Below, piece after piece: positions 24,406-33,333 of a DNA stretch of 64,000 bases. The stretch covers positions 1 to 64,000 of the forward strand of contig NZ_JADNRA010000029.1 of the NCBI RefSeq assembly GCF_015709525.1, given 5' to 3'. Both the position numbers and the translations under genes were made by a program. A model generated the notes under the pieces. The model ran no database searches. It was not told where the DNA came from and was given only the letters and a program-made list of their open reading frames with translations. The stretch is from Methylocystis sp. L43. Lineage in GTDB: Bacteria > Pseudomonadota > Alphaproteobacteria > Rhizobiales > Beijerinckiaceae. Position 1 is the stretch's first letter. Each line of letters opens with the position of its first letter.

Positions 24406-27162
24406 TTAGCCTGTGGCCCCGAGGCCGGCGGCGACGCAGCTGATCGAGAGCAGCAGAGGCACTTTGACGGCCTCTTTTTCTGCTTCGTCCTGAGCCTCGC
24501 GGAACCGGCGAAGCAGCGCCACCTGCTCGCGATTAACCTCGTTGATGGTCTGCAGGCGATGCGAAAGCCTCGCCTGATATTCCTTGAAGCGCTCCGCCAG
24601 TTCGACGCCGCCGGTGACGCGCAAGGCCATCTCGCGCGTCAATTCAAATTCCTCTTCGATGGCCTTGAAGATTTTGGTTCGCACGGTTTCGTCAGCGACA
24701 AGCCCCGCATACTGCTTGGCGATCGAGAGATCGACGAGCGCGAGCGTCTTCTCGACTTCGTCGATAATGAGCCGGAACATCCGCGAATCTTCGAACATCC
24801 GGCGCAAAAGCTCGAAACCGCGGTCGCCGCGCACGTCAACGAAATTCTTCAGACCGGACCCGACGCCGTACCAGCCGGTGATCGAATGGCGGTTCTGCGC
24901 CCAGGCGAAGACCCAGGGGATCGCGCGCAAATCCGCCAGGCTTTTGGCGCCGAAGCGACGCGCCGGCCGCGACCCGATGTTGAGCAGCGAAATCTCTTCA
25001 AGCGGGCTTGCAGCCTGAAAGTAAGCCACAAGATCGGGATCGCCGATGAATTTGGCGTATGCGGCGAAAGAGGCGCCGGAAATCTCCTCGAGCGCCTCGT
25101 CGAACTCAGCGTGCGGGGCCAGCGCTTCCTCGCGTTCGGACTTCAGCGCATGCTGAAACACGGAGGACGCCAAAAGCTCCATCTGATAGGCCGCCGTCCC
25201 GCGATTGGCGTATTTGAACGAGACGACCTCGCCCTGTTCGGTGACGCGAAAACGGCCGCGAATAGAGCCCGCCGGCTGCGCCGCGATGGCATGGCCGGTC
25301 GGCGCGCCGCCGCGCGACACCGAGCCGCCGCGTCCATGGAAGAAGGCGATGGCGACGCCCTGCTCGCGTCCGACCTGACTGAGGCGGGCCTGCGCCTTGA
25401 ACAGCTCCCAATTGGACGACAGAAAGCCGCCGTCCTTGTTGGAGTCGGAATAGCCGATCATCACCTCTTGCAGATTGCCCTGCCAGCGCGTCGAGCGGCG
25501 CACCACCGGGACCTGCAAGAGATCGCGCATGATCGCCGGCGCGGCGCGCAGATCGCCGATCGTCTCGAAGAGCGGCACGATCGGCAGCGTGAGGATCTCG
25601 ACGCCGGGTTCGTCGAGAAAAAGCCCCGCCTCCTTGGCGAGCAGATAGACGCCGAGGACGTCGACCGCCGAACGCGTCATCGACAAAATAAATCCGCCGA
25701 AGGCTTCCCGGTCGAGCTGCGTGCGCATCTCGGCGACCACCTCGAACATTTCAATGACATCGCGCGTATCGGCGGAAAGCTTGTCGCGGGGGACAAGCGT
25801 CGTCCGCGGCTTTGCAAGCTCGGCGATCAGCCATTCGCGCCATTCGGGAGCATCGAGGTCGGGCGGCGCCTCGCCGCCCGTCTTCACGCGCCACAGCTCC
25901 TCGAGCGCCTGCGTCGTCCGGGTCGTGTTCTGGCGAATGTCGAGGCGCACCGTGCTGAAGCGGAACGTTTCGACCGCGCGGCGCAGCGGACGCACGAGAT
26001 CCGTCGCGAGCGCGTCGCTCTTGGCTTCATTGAGCGCCTTTTCGAGCGCCAGCAGGTCGGCGATGAGTTCGTCGGCGCTCGCATAGCGCGGACCTGTCGC
26101 CGGTTCGGCGTTCACCGCGCGCAACGTCTGGTCGAGCTTGCGCAGAATCGTCATCACGAACTGCCGGTAGGGCTCATTTTGATTGCGCGCTTCGATCGCC
26201 GCGCCGTCCGGCAGCGCGGCGAGGCGTTCAGCCAACTCCTCGCGGAAAGACTGAGGAATATCGGCGGCGCGCTGGCTGATCGACAGCATGCGCGCGAGAT
26301 CGACGAAGCGGGTACGGTAATAATTCAAGCTCGCCGCAGCGTTTTCGCGCATGGTGCGGCGGGTGACGTCGTTCGTCACGAACGGATTGCCGTCGCGATC
26401 GCCGCCGATCCAGGACCCGAACTGGAAGAAGGGCGCGACCTCGAATGTTTCGTTGGGATAGTGGCGTCGCAGCGCGCGTTCGCAGGATGACAGAAGCTCC
26501 GGCGCGAGATCGAAAATGCTCTCGTGAAAGAAGTGCTGGCCCCAGGCGACTTCCTGATCGACGGTGGGCTTTTCGAGATGCAGTTCGCCAGTGAGCCACA
26601 GAAGTTCGATCTGATCATAGATCGACTTCACCAGCGCTTCACGCTCGCGGTCCGTCCAGCGGGTCGATTCAAGTTCGCGCATCAGCAGATAGATGCGGCG
26701 ATATTTTTCCAGGATCGAGACGCGCTTCGCCTCCGTCGGATGGGCGGTGATCACGGGTCGGATGCGCAGCGACTGCAATTGCGCGCGTATTTCGTCGGGA
26801 GCGACGCCCGAGGCCGCGGCGCTCGACAAGACGTAATCGAACGTGCCGAGCAGCTTGTCGTGGCCCTTTTCGCGCTCGATCCGGCGGCGCCGGCGCATGG
26901 CGTAGGCCTGCTCCGCGATGGAGACGAGCTGAAACAGGATGCCCTGCGCCTGAAGCGCGCGGGCCATCTGACGCGGCTCCAGACCTGCGCCCGCCTTGGA
27001 GTCGCGCACGACCGCCTCGATCTCCGGCGTGTGACGGCGAATCACGGTGAGCAATTGCTCGCGCAGGAAGTCGGAAGCTTCGGTGACCGAGCGAGTCGCG
27101 TAAGCAGACGGCAGGCCGGTCGAAGACAGGCTCTTCAATGTCTGGGTCTCGGCGGTCATCAA
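24406..27162 (-). CDS. ppc: Phosphoenolpyruvate carboxylase, serine-cycle type
   Basis: A 918-aa enzyme carboxylating PEP to oxaloacetate. The catalytic VITAHPTEAKR (near 140), SWIGGDRDGNPFV, the HGRGGSVSRGG loop (E. coli Arg581/Arg587 conserved) and IGYSDSNKDGG are intact. The C-terminus reads GLGATG instead of the near-universal (R/Q)NTG, so Asn881 of E. coli is Ala916 here. The position of E. coli Lys773 is Leu809, while Arg832 is kept (Arg869). Asn881 and Lys773 bind the inhibitor aspartate, so reduced feedback inhibition is predicted. This suits a dedicated assimilatory role between mtkB and mclA. Confidence 0.95.
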   Translation of the reverse strand: MMTAETQTLKSLSSTGLPSAYATRSVTEASDFLREQLLTVIRRHTPEIEAVVRDSKAGAGLEPRQMARALQAQGILFQLVSIAEQAYAMRRRRRIEREKGHDKLLGTFDYVLSSAAASGVAPDEIRAQLQSLRIRPVITAHPTEAKRVSILEKYRRIYLLMRELESTRWTDREREALVKSIYDQIELLWLTGELHLEKPTVDQEVAWGQHFFHESIFDLAPELLSSCERALRRHYPNETFEVAPFFQFGSWIGGDRDGNPFVTNDVTRRTMRENAAASLNYYRTRFVDLARMLSISQRAADIPQSFREELAERLAALPDGAAIEARNQNEPYRQFVMTILRKLDQTLRAVNAEPATGPRYASADELIADLLALEKALNEAKSDALATDLVRPLRRAVETFRFSTVRLDIRQNTTRTTQALEELWRVKTGGEAPPDLDAPEWREWLIAELAKPRTTLVPRDKLSADTRDVIEMFEVVAEMRTQLDREAFGGFILSMTRSAVDVLGVYLLAKEAGLFLDEPGVEILTLPIVPLFETIGDLRAAPAIMRDLLQVPVVRRSTRWQGNLQEVMIGYSDSNKDGGFLSSNWELFKAQARLSQVGREQGVAIAFFHGRGGSVSRGGAPTGHAIAAQPAGSIRGRFRVTEQGEVVSFKYANRGTAAYQMELLASSVFQHALKSEREEALAPHAEFDEALEEISGASFAAYAKFIGDPDLVAYFQAASPLEEISLLNIGSRPARRFGAKSLADLRAIPWVFAWAQNRHSITGWYGVGSGLKNFVDVRGDRGFELLRRMFEDSRMFRLIIDEVEKTLALVDLSIAKQYAGLVADETVRTKIFKAIEEEFELTREMALRVTGGVELAERFKEYQARLSHRLQTINEVNREQVALLRRFREAQDEAEKEAVKVPLLLSISCVAAGLGATG

Positions 27163-27260
27163 AACTCCTTAGGCGCTCACGACGCCGCGCAGGATGAACG
27201 GCTTCGGAAAATGCGGCCGGACGGCGGCGCGCGACGGCGCCGACGCCAATGCTGCATTCC

Positions 27261-28148
27261 TCAGGCGCTCTGCAATACCTTGGCGACAGTCGATCCGAAT
27301 TCCGCCGGGCTCGGCGCGACCGTGAGCCCGTAAGACTTCATAATCTCGGTTTTTTCCGCAGCGCTGTCGCCCGTCGCCGAAATGATCGCGCCGGCATGGC
27401 CCATGCGGCGACCCTTGGGCGCCGTGAGGCCGGCGACAAAGCCAATCACCGGCTTGGAGAAATTCTCCTTGATCCAGGCGGAGGCTTCGGCCTCCTGTGG
27501 ACCGCCGATTTCGCCGATGATGAGCACGGCCTGCGTCTCGGGATCTTTGTCGAACAGCACCAGATGGTCGAGGAACGACGAGCCGTTGATCGGATCGCCG
27601 CCGATGCCGACCGAGGTCGATATGCCGAGGCCGAGCGCCTTCAGCTGCGACGCCGCTTCATAGCCAAGCGTGCCGGAGCGCGAGATCAGCCCCACCGGAC
27701 CCTGCTTGTAAATGTGGCCAGGCATGATGCCGAGCATCGCCTTGCCCGGCGAAATGATGCCGGCGCAATTCGGGCCGACCAGCATCGGCCGACGATCTTT
27801 GGGAAAGCGCAGGAAGTAGCGCTTCACGCGCATCATGTCCTGCGCCGGAATGCCGTCGGTGATCGAGCAGATCAGGCGGACGCCGGCGTCGGCGGCCTCC
27901 ATGATCGCGTCGGCGCAAAAGGCTGGCGCGACGAAGGTGATCGACGCCTGCGCGCCGGTCTCGCGCACCGCGTCGCGGACGGTGTTGAATACCGGCACGC
28001 CGTGGTGAGTCTTGCCGCCCTTTCCGGGCGTGACGCCGGCGACGACATTGCTGCCGTAGTCGATCATCTCCTTGGTGTGAAAACTGCCCTTGTCGCCGGT
28101 GATGCCCTGGACCAGGATCGGCGTCTTTTCGTCAATGAGAATGCTCAT
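27261..28148 (-). CDS. mtkB: Malate thiokinase (malate-CoA ligase) alpha subunit
   Basis: A 295-aa SucD-like CoA-binding subunit. With MtkA it makes malyl-CoA from malate, CoA and ATP. The N-terminal LVQGITGDKGSFHT is the CoA-binding Rossmann motif. MLVGPNCAGIISPG, GLISRSGTLGYEA and the phospho-His loop RRMGHAGAIIS are present. The gene order mtkA-mtkB-ppc-mclA separates it from succinyl-CoA synthetase, whose genes would sit with the TCA cycle. It starts 17 nt after mtkA. Confidence 0.93.
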   Translation of the reverse strand: MSILIDEKTPILVQGITGDKGSFHTKEMIDYGSNVVAGVTPGKGGKTHHGVPVFNTVRDAVRETGAQASITFVAPAFCADAIMEAADAGVRLICSITDGIPAQDMMRVKRYFLRFPKDRRPMLVGPNCAGIISPGKAMLGIMPGHIYKQGPVGLISRSGTLGYEAASQLKALGLGISTSVGIGGDPINGSSFLDHLVLFDKDPETQAVLIIGEIGGPQEAEASAWIKENFSKPVIGFVAGLTAPKGRRMGHAGAIISATGDSAAEKTEIMKSYGLTVAPSPAEFGSTVAKVLQSA

Positions 28149-28165
28149 GTGTCGTTCTCCGGCGC

Positions 28166-29338
28166 TTACTTGGCGCCCTGATAGGCGGCGACAGCCTTCT
28201 CGGCGGCTTCGGCCAGCGTGTCGGCCTGGATGATCGGAATGCCGCTTTCGGCGATGATCTTCTTGCCCGCTTCGACATTGGTGCCGGCGAGACGCACGAC
28301 GAGCGGAACGCCCTCGATCTTTTCGGCGCGCACCGCGTCAACGACGCCCTGCGCCACCCAGTCGCAGCGATTGATGCCGGCGAAAATGTTGACGAGCACG
28401 ACCTTCACGCGTCGATCCGAAAGAACGAGACGGAACGCCGTCGCGACGCGCTCGGGCGAAGCGCCGCCGCCGACGTCGAGGAAGTTCGCCGGATTGCCGC
28501 CGGCATGCTTGATCATGTCCATCGTCGCCATGGCGAGTCCGGCGCCATTGACGATGCAGCCGATCTCGCCGTCGAGGCCGATGTAATTCAGGCTGTGCTC
28601 CGACGCCTGCGCCTCGCGCGGATCGCTCTGCGAGGGGTCGTTCATGTCGACGATATTGTGACGGCGGAACAGCGCATTGTCGTCGAAGGACATCTTCGCG
28701 TCGAGCGCCAGAACCTTGTCGTCCTTGGTGACGACGAGCGGATTGATCTCGAGCATGGTCGCGTCATTATCGCGGAAGGCGCGATAGGCGCCCATGATCG
28801 TCTTCACCGCGCGCGAGACCTGTTTGATATTGAGTCCGAGCTGAAAGGCGAGTTCGCGCGCCTGAAACGGCTGCAGGCCGACGGCGGGCTCGACGATGAC
28901 CTGGAGCAGTTCGTCAGGGGTGTTCTTGGCGATCTCTTCGATATCCATGCCGCCGTGCTTCGAAGCGATGACGCGCACGCGCTCCAATTTGCGGTCGAGA
29001 ACATAGCCGAGATAAATCTCGCGCTCGAAAGGATCGGCGACCTCGACATAGACGCGCTGCACCGGCTTGCCTTCCGGTCCGGTCTGCGACGTGACGAGCC
29101 GCTTGCCGAGCAGATCGCGCGCCGCCTGCTGGACTTCGTGATAGGTGCGACAGAGCTTGACGCCGCCCGCCTTGCCGCGCGCGCCGGCGTGAATTTGCGC
29201 CTTGACGACCCAGTGCGAGCCGCCGAGCTCCGTCGCGGCGTAGACCGCCTGATCCGGGCTGAAAGCGACGGTGCCGGGCGGAACTTCGACGCCGTGGCTC
29301 GCCAGTATTTCCTTGGCCTGATACTCGTGGACGTCCAT
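28166..29338 (-). CDS. mtkA: Malate thiokinase beta subunit
   Basis: A 390-aa SucC-like ATP-grasp subunit. [20 protein letters not shown] is the standard opening. [20 protein letters not shown] contains the nucleotide-binding segment, [20 protein letters not shown] the metal-binding region, and [14 protein letters not shown] [14 protein letters not shown] plus [10 protein letters not shown] the C-terminal CoA-ligase domain. Its partner mtkB follows directly. Assignment as malate rather than succinate ligase rests on the serine-cycle operon context. Confidence 0.93.
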   Translation of the reverse strand: MDVHEYQAKEILASHGVEVPPGTVAFSPDQAVYAATELGGSHWVVKAQIHAGARGKAGGVKLCRTYHEVQQAARDLLGKRLVTSQTGPEGKPVQRVYVEVADPFEREIYLGYVLDRKLERVRVIASKHGGMDIEEIAKNTPDELLQVIVEPAVGLQPFQARELAFQLGLNIKQVSRAVKTIMGAYRAFRDNDATMLEINPLVVTKDDKVLALDAKMSFDDNALFRRHNIVDMNDPSQSDPREAQASEHSLNYIGLDGEIGCIVNGAGLAMATMDMIKHAGGNPANFLDVGGGASPERVATAFRLVLSDRRVKVVLVNIFAGINRCDWVAQGVVDAVRAEKIEGVPLVVRLAGTNVEAGKKIIAESGIPIIQADTLAEAAEKAVAAYQGAK

Positions 29339-29372
29339 TTCAGTCCTCTCCTCGCAATGCGGCGCGGCTTCC

Positions 29373-30005
29373 TCAGCCGCCTATTTTGGCTTTGACCGTC
29401 TCATAGACCGCTTCCGTTTCGGCCGCGGCCTTGGCGAGAAGCGCATTGACTTCGGCAAGCTGCTGCTCGGCGAAGCCGCGATCCTTGATCGCCTTGGCGT
29501 TGATGAAGACATTGAGCGCGCAGCTGCGCAGTCCGGCATTGGCGGCGAGCACCGCGACTCCGGCGTCGCTGATGACGTTGAGGTTGCCCTTGTCGGCGGC
29601 CTCTTTCGACAGGCTGATGACGTCATAGCAGATTTTGCACGTCTTCAGCGGCGCCAGCGTCGCTTCTTTCAGCGCCGACTGGATCGTCTCCGAACGCTTC
29701 GCCTTCTCTTCATCGGTGCCGCGCGGCAGGCCATAGGCGCCCATCAGCGTGTTGAAGGCGACGACGTCTTCATCGACTCCCGCGGTCAGCTCGGCGCGCA
29801 GCTTTTCAGCCTTGGCGAGAGTCTGCTGCAGATCGGCTGAAACGGCTTCGTAATTCTTTTTGCCGATGGTGAGATTGCACACCATCGAAACCAGCGCCGC
29901 GCCCATGGCGCCCGAAAGCGCCGCCGCGCCGCCGCCGCCGGGAGTCGGCGCATCGCTGGCGAGTTCGTCGAGGAATTTTCCAATCGTATCGTTCTTGGCG
30001 CTCAT
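29373..30005 (-). CDS. fch: Methenyltetrahydrofolate cyclohydrolase
   Basis: A 210-aa member of the FTCD/FchA cyclodeaminase fold. It interconverts 5,10-methenyl-H4F and 10-formyl-H4F in the C1 assimilation branch. [20 protein letters not shown] opens the protein, followed by [20 protein letters not shown], both diagnostic of the family, and the length equals that of Methylobacterium Fch. It lies 12 nt after mtdA and is followed by mtkA, the order known from serine-cycle methylotrophs. Confidence 0.94.
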   Translation of the reverse strand: MSAKNDTIGKFLDELASDAPTPGGGGAAALSGAMGAALVSMVCNLTIGKKNYEAVSADLQQTLAKAEKLRAELTAGVDEDVVAFNTLMGAYGLPRGTDEEKAKRSETIQSALKEATLAPLKTCKICYDVISLSKEAADKGNLNVISDAGVAVLAANAGLRSCALNVFINAKAIKDRGFAEQQLAEVNALLAKAAAETEAVYETVKAKIGG

Positions 30006-30017
30006 ATCTTTCCTCGC

Positions 30018-30878
30018 TCAGGCGAGCTCTTTGGCTTGCGCATAAATGTTTTCGCAGTCGAACACCTGATCGGCGGCGTCAAACAGCTTGCCGACGCATT
30101 CGCGATGCAATTTGAGCTTGAGCCCGCCCAGTCCCAGCGCGCCGATGACGATCTTGCCGTGACGCTCCTTGGCCTTGTCGGTCGCCTCGACGCCGCCGAC
30201 GCCGAGCGGCGGCTGCGCGTTGCAGTCGGCGATGAGTTCGATCGTCGGATCGTTCTGCCAAGCCGTCTCGTCGAGCAGCGGGACGCCGATGGCCCCGGCC
30301 GCGAAGACGATCTGAGCGCCTTTGACGGCCTGAGCGCGCGCCGCGTTATCCGGGGCTTCAATCGCCGCGGGCGTGAAGCCGAAGCGCTCCTGAATGGCTT
30401 TTGCAGCCGCCTCGGCGCGCGCCTTCTGACGCGAGGTGATGGCGACTTCGGCGCCTTCGATGTTGAGCATCGCCGCGGCGCGCATGCCGACCGGGCCAGT
30501 GCCGGCGAGAACGACGGCCTTCTTGCCCTTGAGCGAACTTGCCTTGGCGAGCAGCGCCACGCCCGCCGCGGCGGTCGTATTGGAGCCGTTCGAATCGAGC
30601 ATCGCCGAGACGCGGAAATTCGAGAAGAAACGCTTCTTCACCGCTTTGAACACGGTTTCGCCGGCCGTCATGTCGCCGCCGCCGACGAAGATCGCCGTAT
30701 ATTGCTTCTCTTTCGGGCCGCGCGTGTAAATGCAGCCGTCGACCAGCGCCCCGACGTTTTCGGTCGTCACGCCGCCATAGCCGATGATGCGGTCGGCGCC
30801 GCCGTCATAGCCGACGACCGTGTCGAAAACGCTCGGAACCGGATCGGTGTCAAAAAGGAAAAGCAGTTTTTTGGTCAT
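30018..30878 (-). CDS. mtdA: NADP-dependent methylene-H4F/H4MPT dehydrogenase
   Basis: A 286-aa MtdA that oxidises or reduces methylene-tetrahydrofolate (and methylene-H4MPT) with NADP. The N-terminal KKLLFLFDTDPVPSVFDTVV and GYDGGADRIIGYGGVT match MtdA. A Rossmann domain follows with VLAGTGPVGMRAAAML and ITSRQKARAEAAA, where Ser/Arg favours NADP. It is a complete protein. Downstream fch begins 12 nt later; upstream, a REP-like repeat separates it from hprA. Confidence 0.95.
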   Translation of the reverse strand: MTKKLLFLFDTDPVPSVFDTVVGYDGGADRIIGYGGVTTENVGALVDGCIYTRGPKEKQYTAIFVGGGDMTAGETVFKAVKKRFFSNFRVSAMLDSNGSNTTAAAGVALLAKASSLKGKKAVVLAGTGPVGMRAAAMLNIEGAEVAITSRQKARAEAAAKAIQERFGFTPAAIEAPDNAARAQAVKGAQIVFAAGAIGVPLLDETAWQNDPTIELIADCNAQPPLGVGGVEATDKAKERHGKIVIGALGLGGLKLKLHRECVGKLFDAADQVFDCENIYAQAKELA

Positions 30879-30897
30879 TGGAACTCGAACCTTTCAC

Positions 30898-31040
30898 TGG
30901 CCCCCTCCCCAACCCTCCACCGCGCTGCGCGCAGGAGAGGGAGCAGACTCGGCCATCGACGCGCATTCGCGCAACCTCGGGCGTTGGTCCCCTCTCCCGC
31001 TTGCGGGGGAGGGTGGCGCGAAGCGCCGGGAGGGGGCGTC
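30898..31040. repeat. REP-like repeat between hprA and mtdA
   Basis: A G/C-rich palindromic repeat contains CCCCTCCCCAACCCTCC, GCGCTGCGCGC and CCCCTCTCCCGCTTGCGGGG, then GGCGCGAAGCGCC and GGGAGGGGGC. It is the same general type as at 6478-6606. It fills almost the whole hprA-mtdA gap within the serine-cycle operon, where a folded RNA could tune the relative expression of the upstream and downstream genes. Confidence 0.6.
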
Positions 31041-31044
31041 AGCC

Positions 31045-31986
31045 TCACGCCGCCACGACGTTGCGCGGGCTGCCGGCGACAAAAGCGTCGATATTGTCGA
31101 CGAGCTGATCGGCCAACACCTGCATCGCCTCTTTCGAGGCCCAGGCCACATGCGGCGTGATGATGAGATTGGGAATCGTCGGATCGAGCAGGATGTTGCC
31201 GTTCTTGGGCGGCTCGACCGTCAGCACGTCGAAGCCGGCGCCGCCGATGACTCCCTTGCGCAGCGCGTCGGCCAGCGCCGCTTCGTCGACGATGCCGCCG
31301 CGCGCCGTATTGATGATGCAGGCGGACTTCTTCATCGACGCAAGCTCCTTCGCGCCGATCATGTTCTTGGTCTCCGGGGTGAGCGGCAGGTTGAGCGTGA
31401 TGACGTCCGCCTCACGCAGGATCGTCGGGATATCGACCTTGTTCGGCACGTCCGTGACGTCGTTGATCAGCACCTTCATGCCAAGCGCGACGGCCCGCTT
31501 TTCGATTTCCTTGCCGAGAGCGCCATAGCCGATAATGCCGAGAGTCGAACCGGCGATGTCGTAGATCGGATAGTCGAAATAGCAGAACTGATTGGCGTAG
31601 CCCCACCGCCCCTGCCGAACGGAATTGTAATAGTTCACCAAATTGCGGCGCAGCGCGAAGAGCAGCGCGAACACATGTTCGGGCAGCGTGTTGAACGCAT
31701 AGTTGCGAATGTTGGAGACGACGATCCCGTTCGCGCTCGTATAGGCCTTGTCGATCACGTCCGTGCCGGTCGCGGCGACGGCGATGAGCTTGAGGCCCGG
31801 AAGCTGCTTCAACGTCGCTTCGCGCAGCGGCACCTTGTTGGTGATGCAGATCGTCGCGCCTTTCAGGCGTTCAACGATCTGGTCGGGCGCCGTCTGGGCG
31901 TATTCGGTATATTCGTGAGGAAAATTCGGCTTGCGCACATTGGCGTCGAGCGTTTCCCGATCGAGAAAGACGATTTTGTGCGACAT
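31045..31986 (-). CDS. hprA: NAD-dependent hydroxypyruvate reductase
   Basis: A 313-aa D-2-hydroxyacid dehydrogenase reducing hydroxypyruvate to D-glycerate in the serine cycle. The NAD-binding motif is STLGIIGYGALGKEIEKRA. Catalytic residues fall in INTARGGIVDEAAL (Arg), LTVEPPKNG (Glu) and LIITPHVAWAS (His). The N-terminal segment KIVFLDRETLDANVRKPNF resembles methylotroph HprA. It sits between sga, which supplies hydroxypyruvate, and mtdA. Confidence 0.94.
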   Translation of the reverse strand: MSHKIVFLDRETLDANVRKPNFPHEYTEYAQTAPDQIVERLKGATICITNKVPLREATLKQLPGLKLIAVAATGTDVIDKAYTSANGIVVSNIRNYAFNTLPEHVFALLFALRRNLVNYYNSVRQGRWGYANQFCYFDYPIYDIAGSTLGIIGYGALGKEIEKRAVALGMKVLINDVTDVPNKVDIPTILREADVITLNLPLTPETKNMIGAKELASMKKSACIINTARGGIVDEAALADALRKGVIGGAGFDVLTVEPPKNGNILLDPTIPNLIITPHVAWASKEAMQVLADQLVDNIDAFVAGSPRNVVAA

Positions 31987-32075
31987 GTCCTGGTTTCCCC
32001 CTCTTTCTCAATTCTTTTTTTGGCAGTCGTTCGTCGGGCTCCGGCGGTCGGAATGCTCCGACCGCCGGTCGCCAA

Positions 32076-33269
32076 TTACATCTTCAGCAGCGGATTGGCG
32101 CGATAGACCGCCTGCGCGGCCGCAGCGCCGGAGCCCGGCGTCACCGGAATGCCGACGTCGCACATGGCCATCTCCGCGCCGCCGATGGCGCCGAGCAGCA
32201 TCAGCTCGTTGAGGTCGCCGAGATGGCCGATGCGGAACACCTTGCCCGCGACTTCGGACAGACCGGCGCCGAGCGCGAGATTGTAGCGCTTGTAGGCGAT
32301 CTCGATCACCTTGGCGGCGTCAAAGCCCTCCGGCACGACGATCGCCGTGACGGTGTCGGAGTTCCACTTCGGCTCCTTGGCGCAGCACTTAAGGCCCCAT
32401 GCCGCGACCGCGGCACGACAGCCTTCGGCGAGGTGGTGGTGGCGCTTGTAGACCTGATCGAGGCCCTCTTCGAACAGGATCGAGAGCGATTCCTTGAGGC
32501 CATAGAGCAGCGGCACGGACGGCGTATAAGGGAAATAGCCGTTCGCGTTCTGGGCGATCATGTCCTGGAATTCGAAATAGGCGCGGCGCCCCTTGTTGCT
32601 CTTGCCGGCGGCGATCGCCTTCTGGCTCGCCGCCATCAGCAGCAGGCCGGCCGGCAGCATGAAGCCCTTTTGCGAGCCCGACACGATCACGTCGACGCCC
32701 CACTCGTCCATTTTGAACTCGAGCGACGCCACCGACGACACGCCGTCGACGAAAAGCATCGCCGGGTGCTTGGCGTTGTCCATCGCGCGGCGCACCGCGG
32801 CGATGTCGGAGGTGACGCCGGTCGCCGTCTCGTTATGCGTGGCGAGAACCGCCTTGATTTCGTGGTTCTTGTCGGCCTTCAGCGTCTCTTCGATCAGCTC
32901 CGGATCATTGCCCGTGCCCCACTCGCGCTCCTGCACGACGACTTCCAGGCCCTGACGCTTACAAAGATCGATCCACAGATGGGAGAACTGGCCGAAGCGC
33001 TGCGCCAGAACCTTGTCGCCCGGCGACAGCGTGTTGGTGATCGCGGCTTCCCAGCCGCCGGTGCCCGACGCCGGGAAAATGAAGGCATGGCCCTTTTCAG
33101 TGCCGAAGATCTTCTTCAGGCCGGGGAAGAGCGGCTTGACGAGGTCGGGGAACGTCGGCGAGCGATGATCTTCGGACGCGACCGACATGGCGCGCACGAT
33201 GCGGTCGGGCAGATTGGTCGGGCCCGGCACAAACAGGAAGTTCTTGCCGGGAATTCTGGAATTCAACAT
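32076..33269 (-). CDS. sga: Serine-glyoxylate aminotransferase
   Basis: A 397-aa PLP enzyme (fold type I, class V) that converts serine plus glyoxylate to hydroxypyruvate plus glycine. NFLFVPGPTNLPDRIVRAM, SPTFPDLVKPLFPG and FPASGTGGWEAAI match the Sga family. The PLP Lys lies in DVIVSGSQKGFMLPAG, preceded by MLFVDGVSSVASLEF with the pyridine-N Asp. It is full length. It follows ftfL and precedes hprA, whose substrate it makes. Confidence 0.95.
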   Translation of the reverse strand: MLNSRIPGKNFLFVPGPTNLPDRIVRAMSVASEDHRSPTFPDLVKPLFPGLKKIFGTEKGHAFIFPASGTGGWEAAITNTLSPGDKVLAQRFGQFSHLWIDLCKRQGLEVVVQEREWGTGNDPELIEETLKADKNHEIKAVLATHNETATGVTSDIAAVRRAMDNAKHPAMLFVDGVSSVASLEFKMDEWGVDVIVSGSQKGFMLPAGLLLMAASQKAIAAGKSNKGRRAYFEFQDMIAQNANGYFPYTPSVPLLYGLKESLSILFEEGLDQVYKRHHHLAEGCRAAVAAWGLKCCAKEPKWNSDTVTAIVVPEGFDAAKVIEIAYKRYNLALGAGLSEVAGKVFRIGHLGDLNELMLLGAIGGAEMAMCDVGIPVTPGSGAAAAQAVYRANPLLKM

Positions 33270-33333
33270 TTCTCAAGCTCCTTTCGAGCGGCGGGTTTCA
33301 AAATGGCGCGGCGGCGACGACGCCGGGAACGCG

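Noticed and set aside
24280-26490. 736-codon open frame antisense to ppc
   Set aside because: Arises from codon bias opposite ppc; composition is Arg/Ala/Asp-rich and no domain is recognisable.
28505-29395. 296-codon frame opposite mtkA
   Set aside because: Antisense shadow of a clear ATP-grasp gene.
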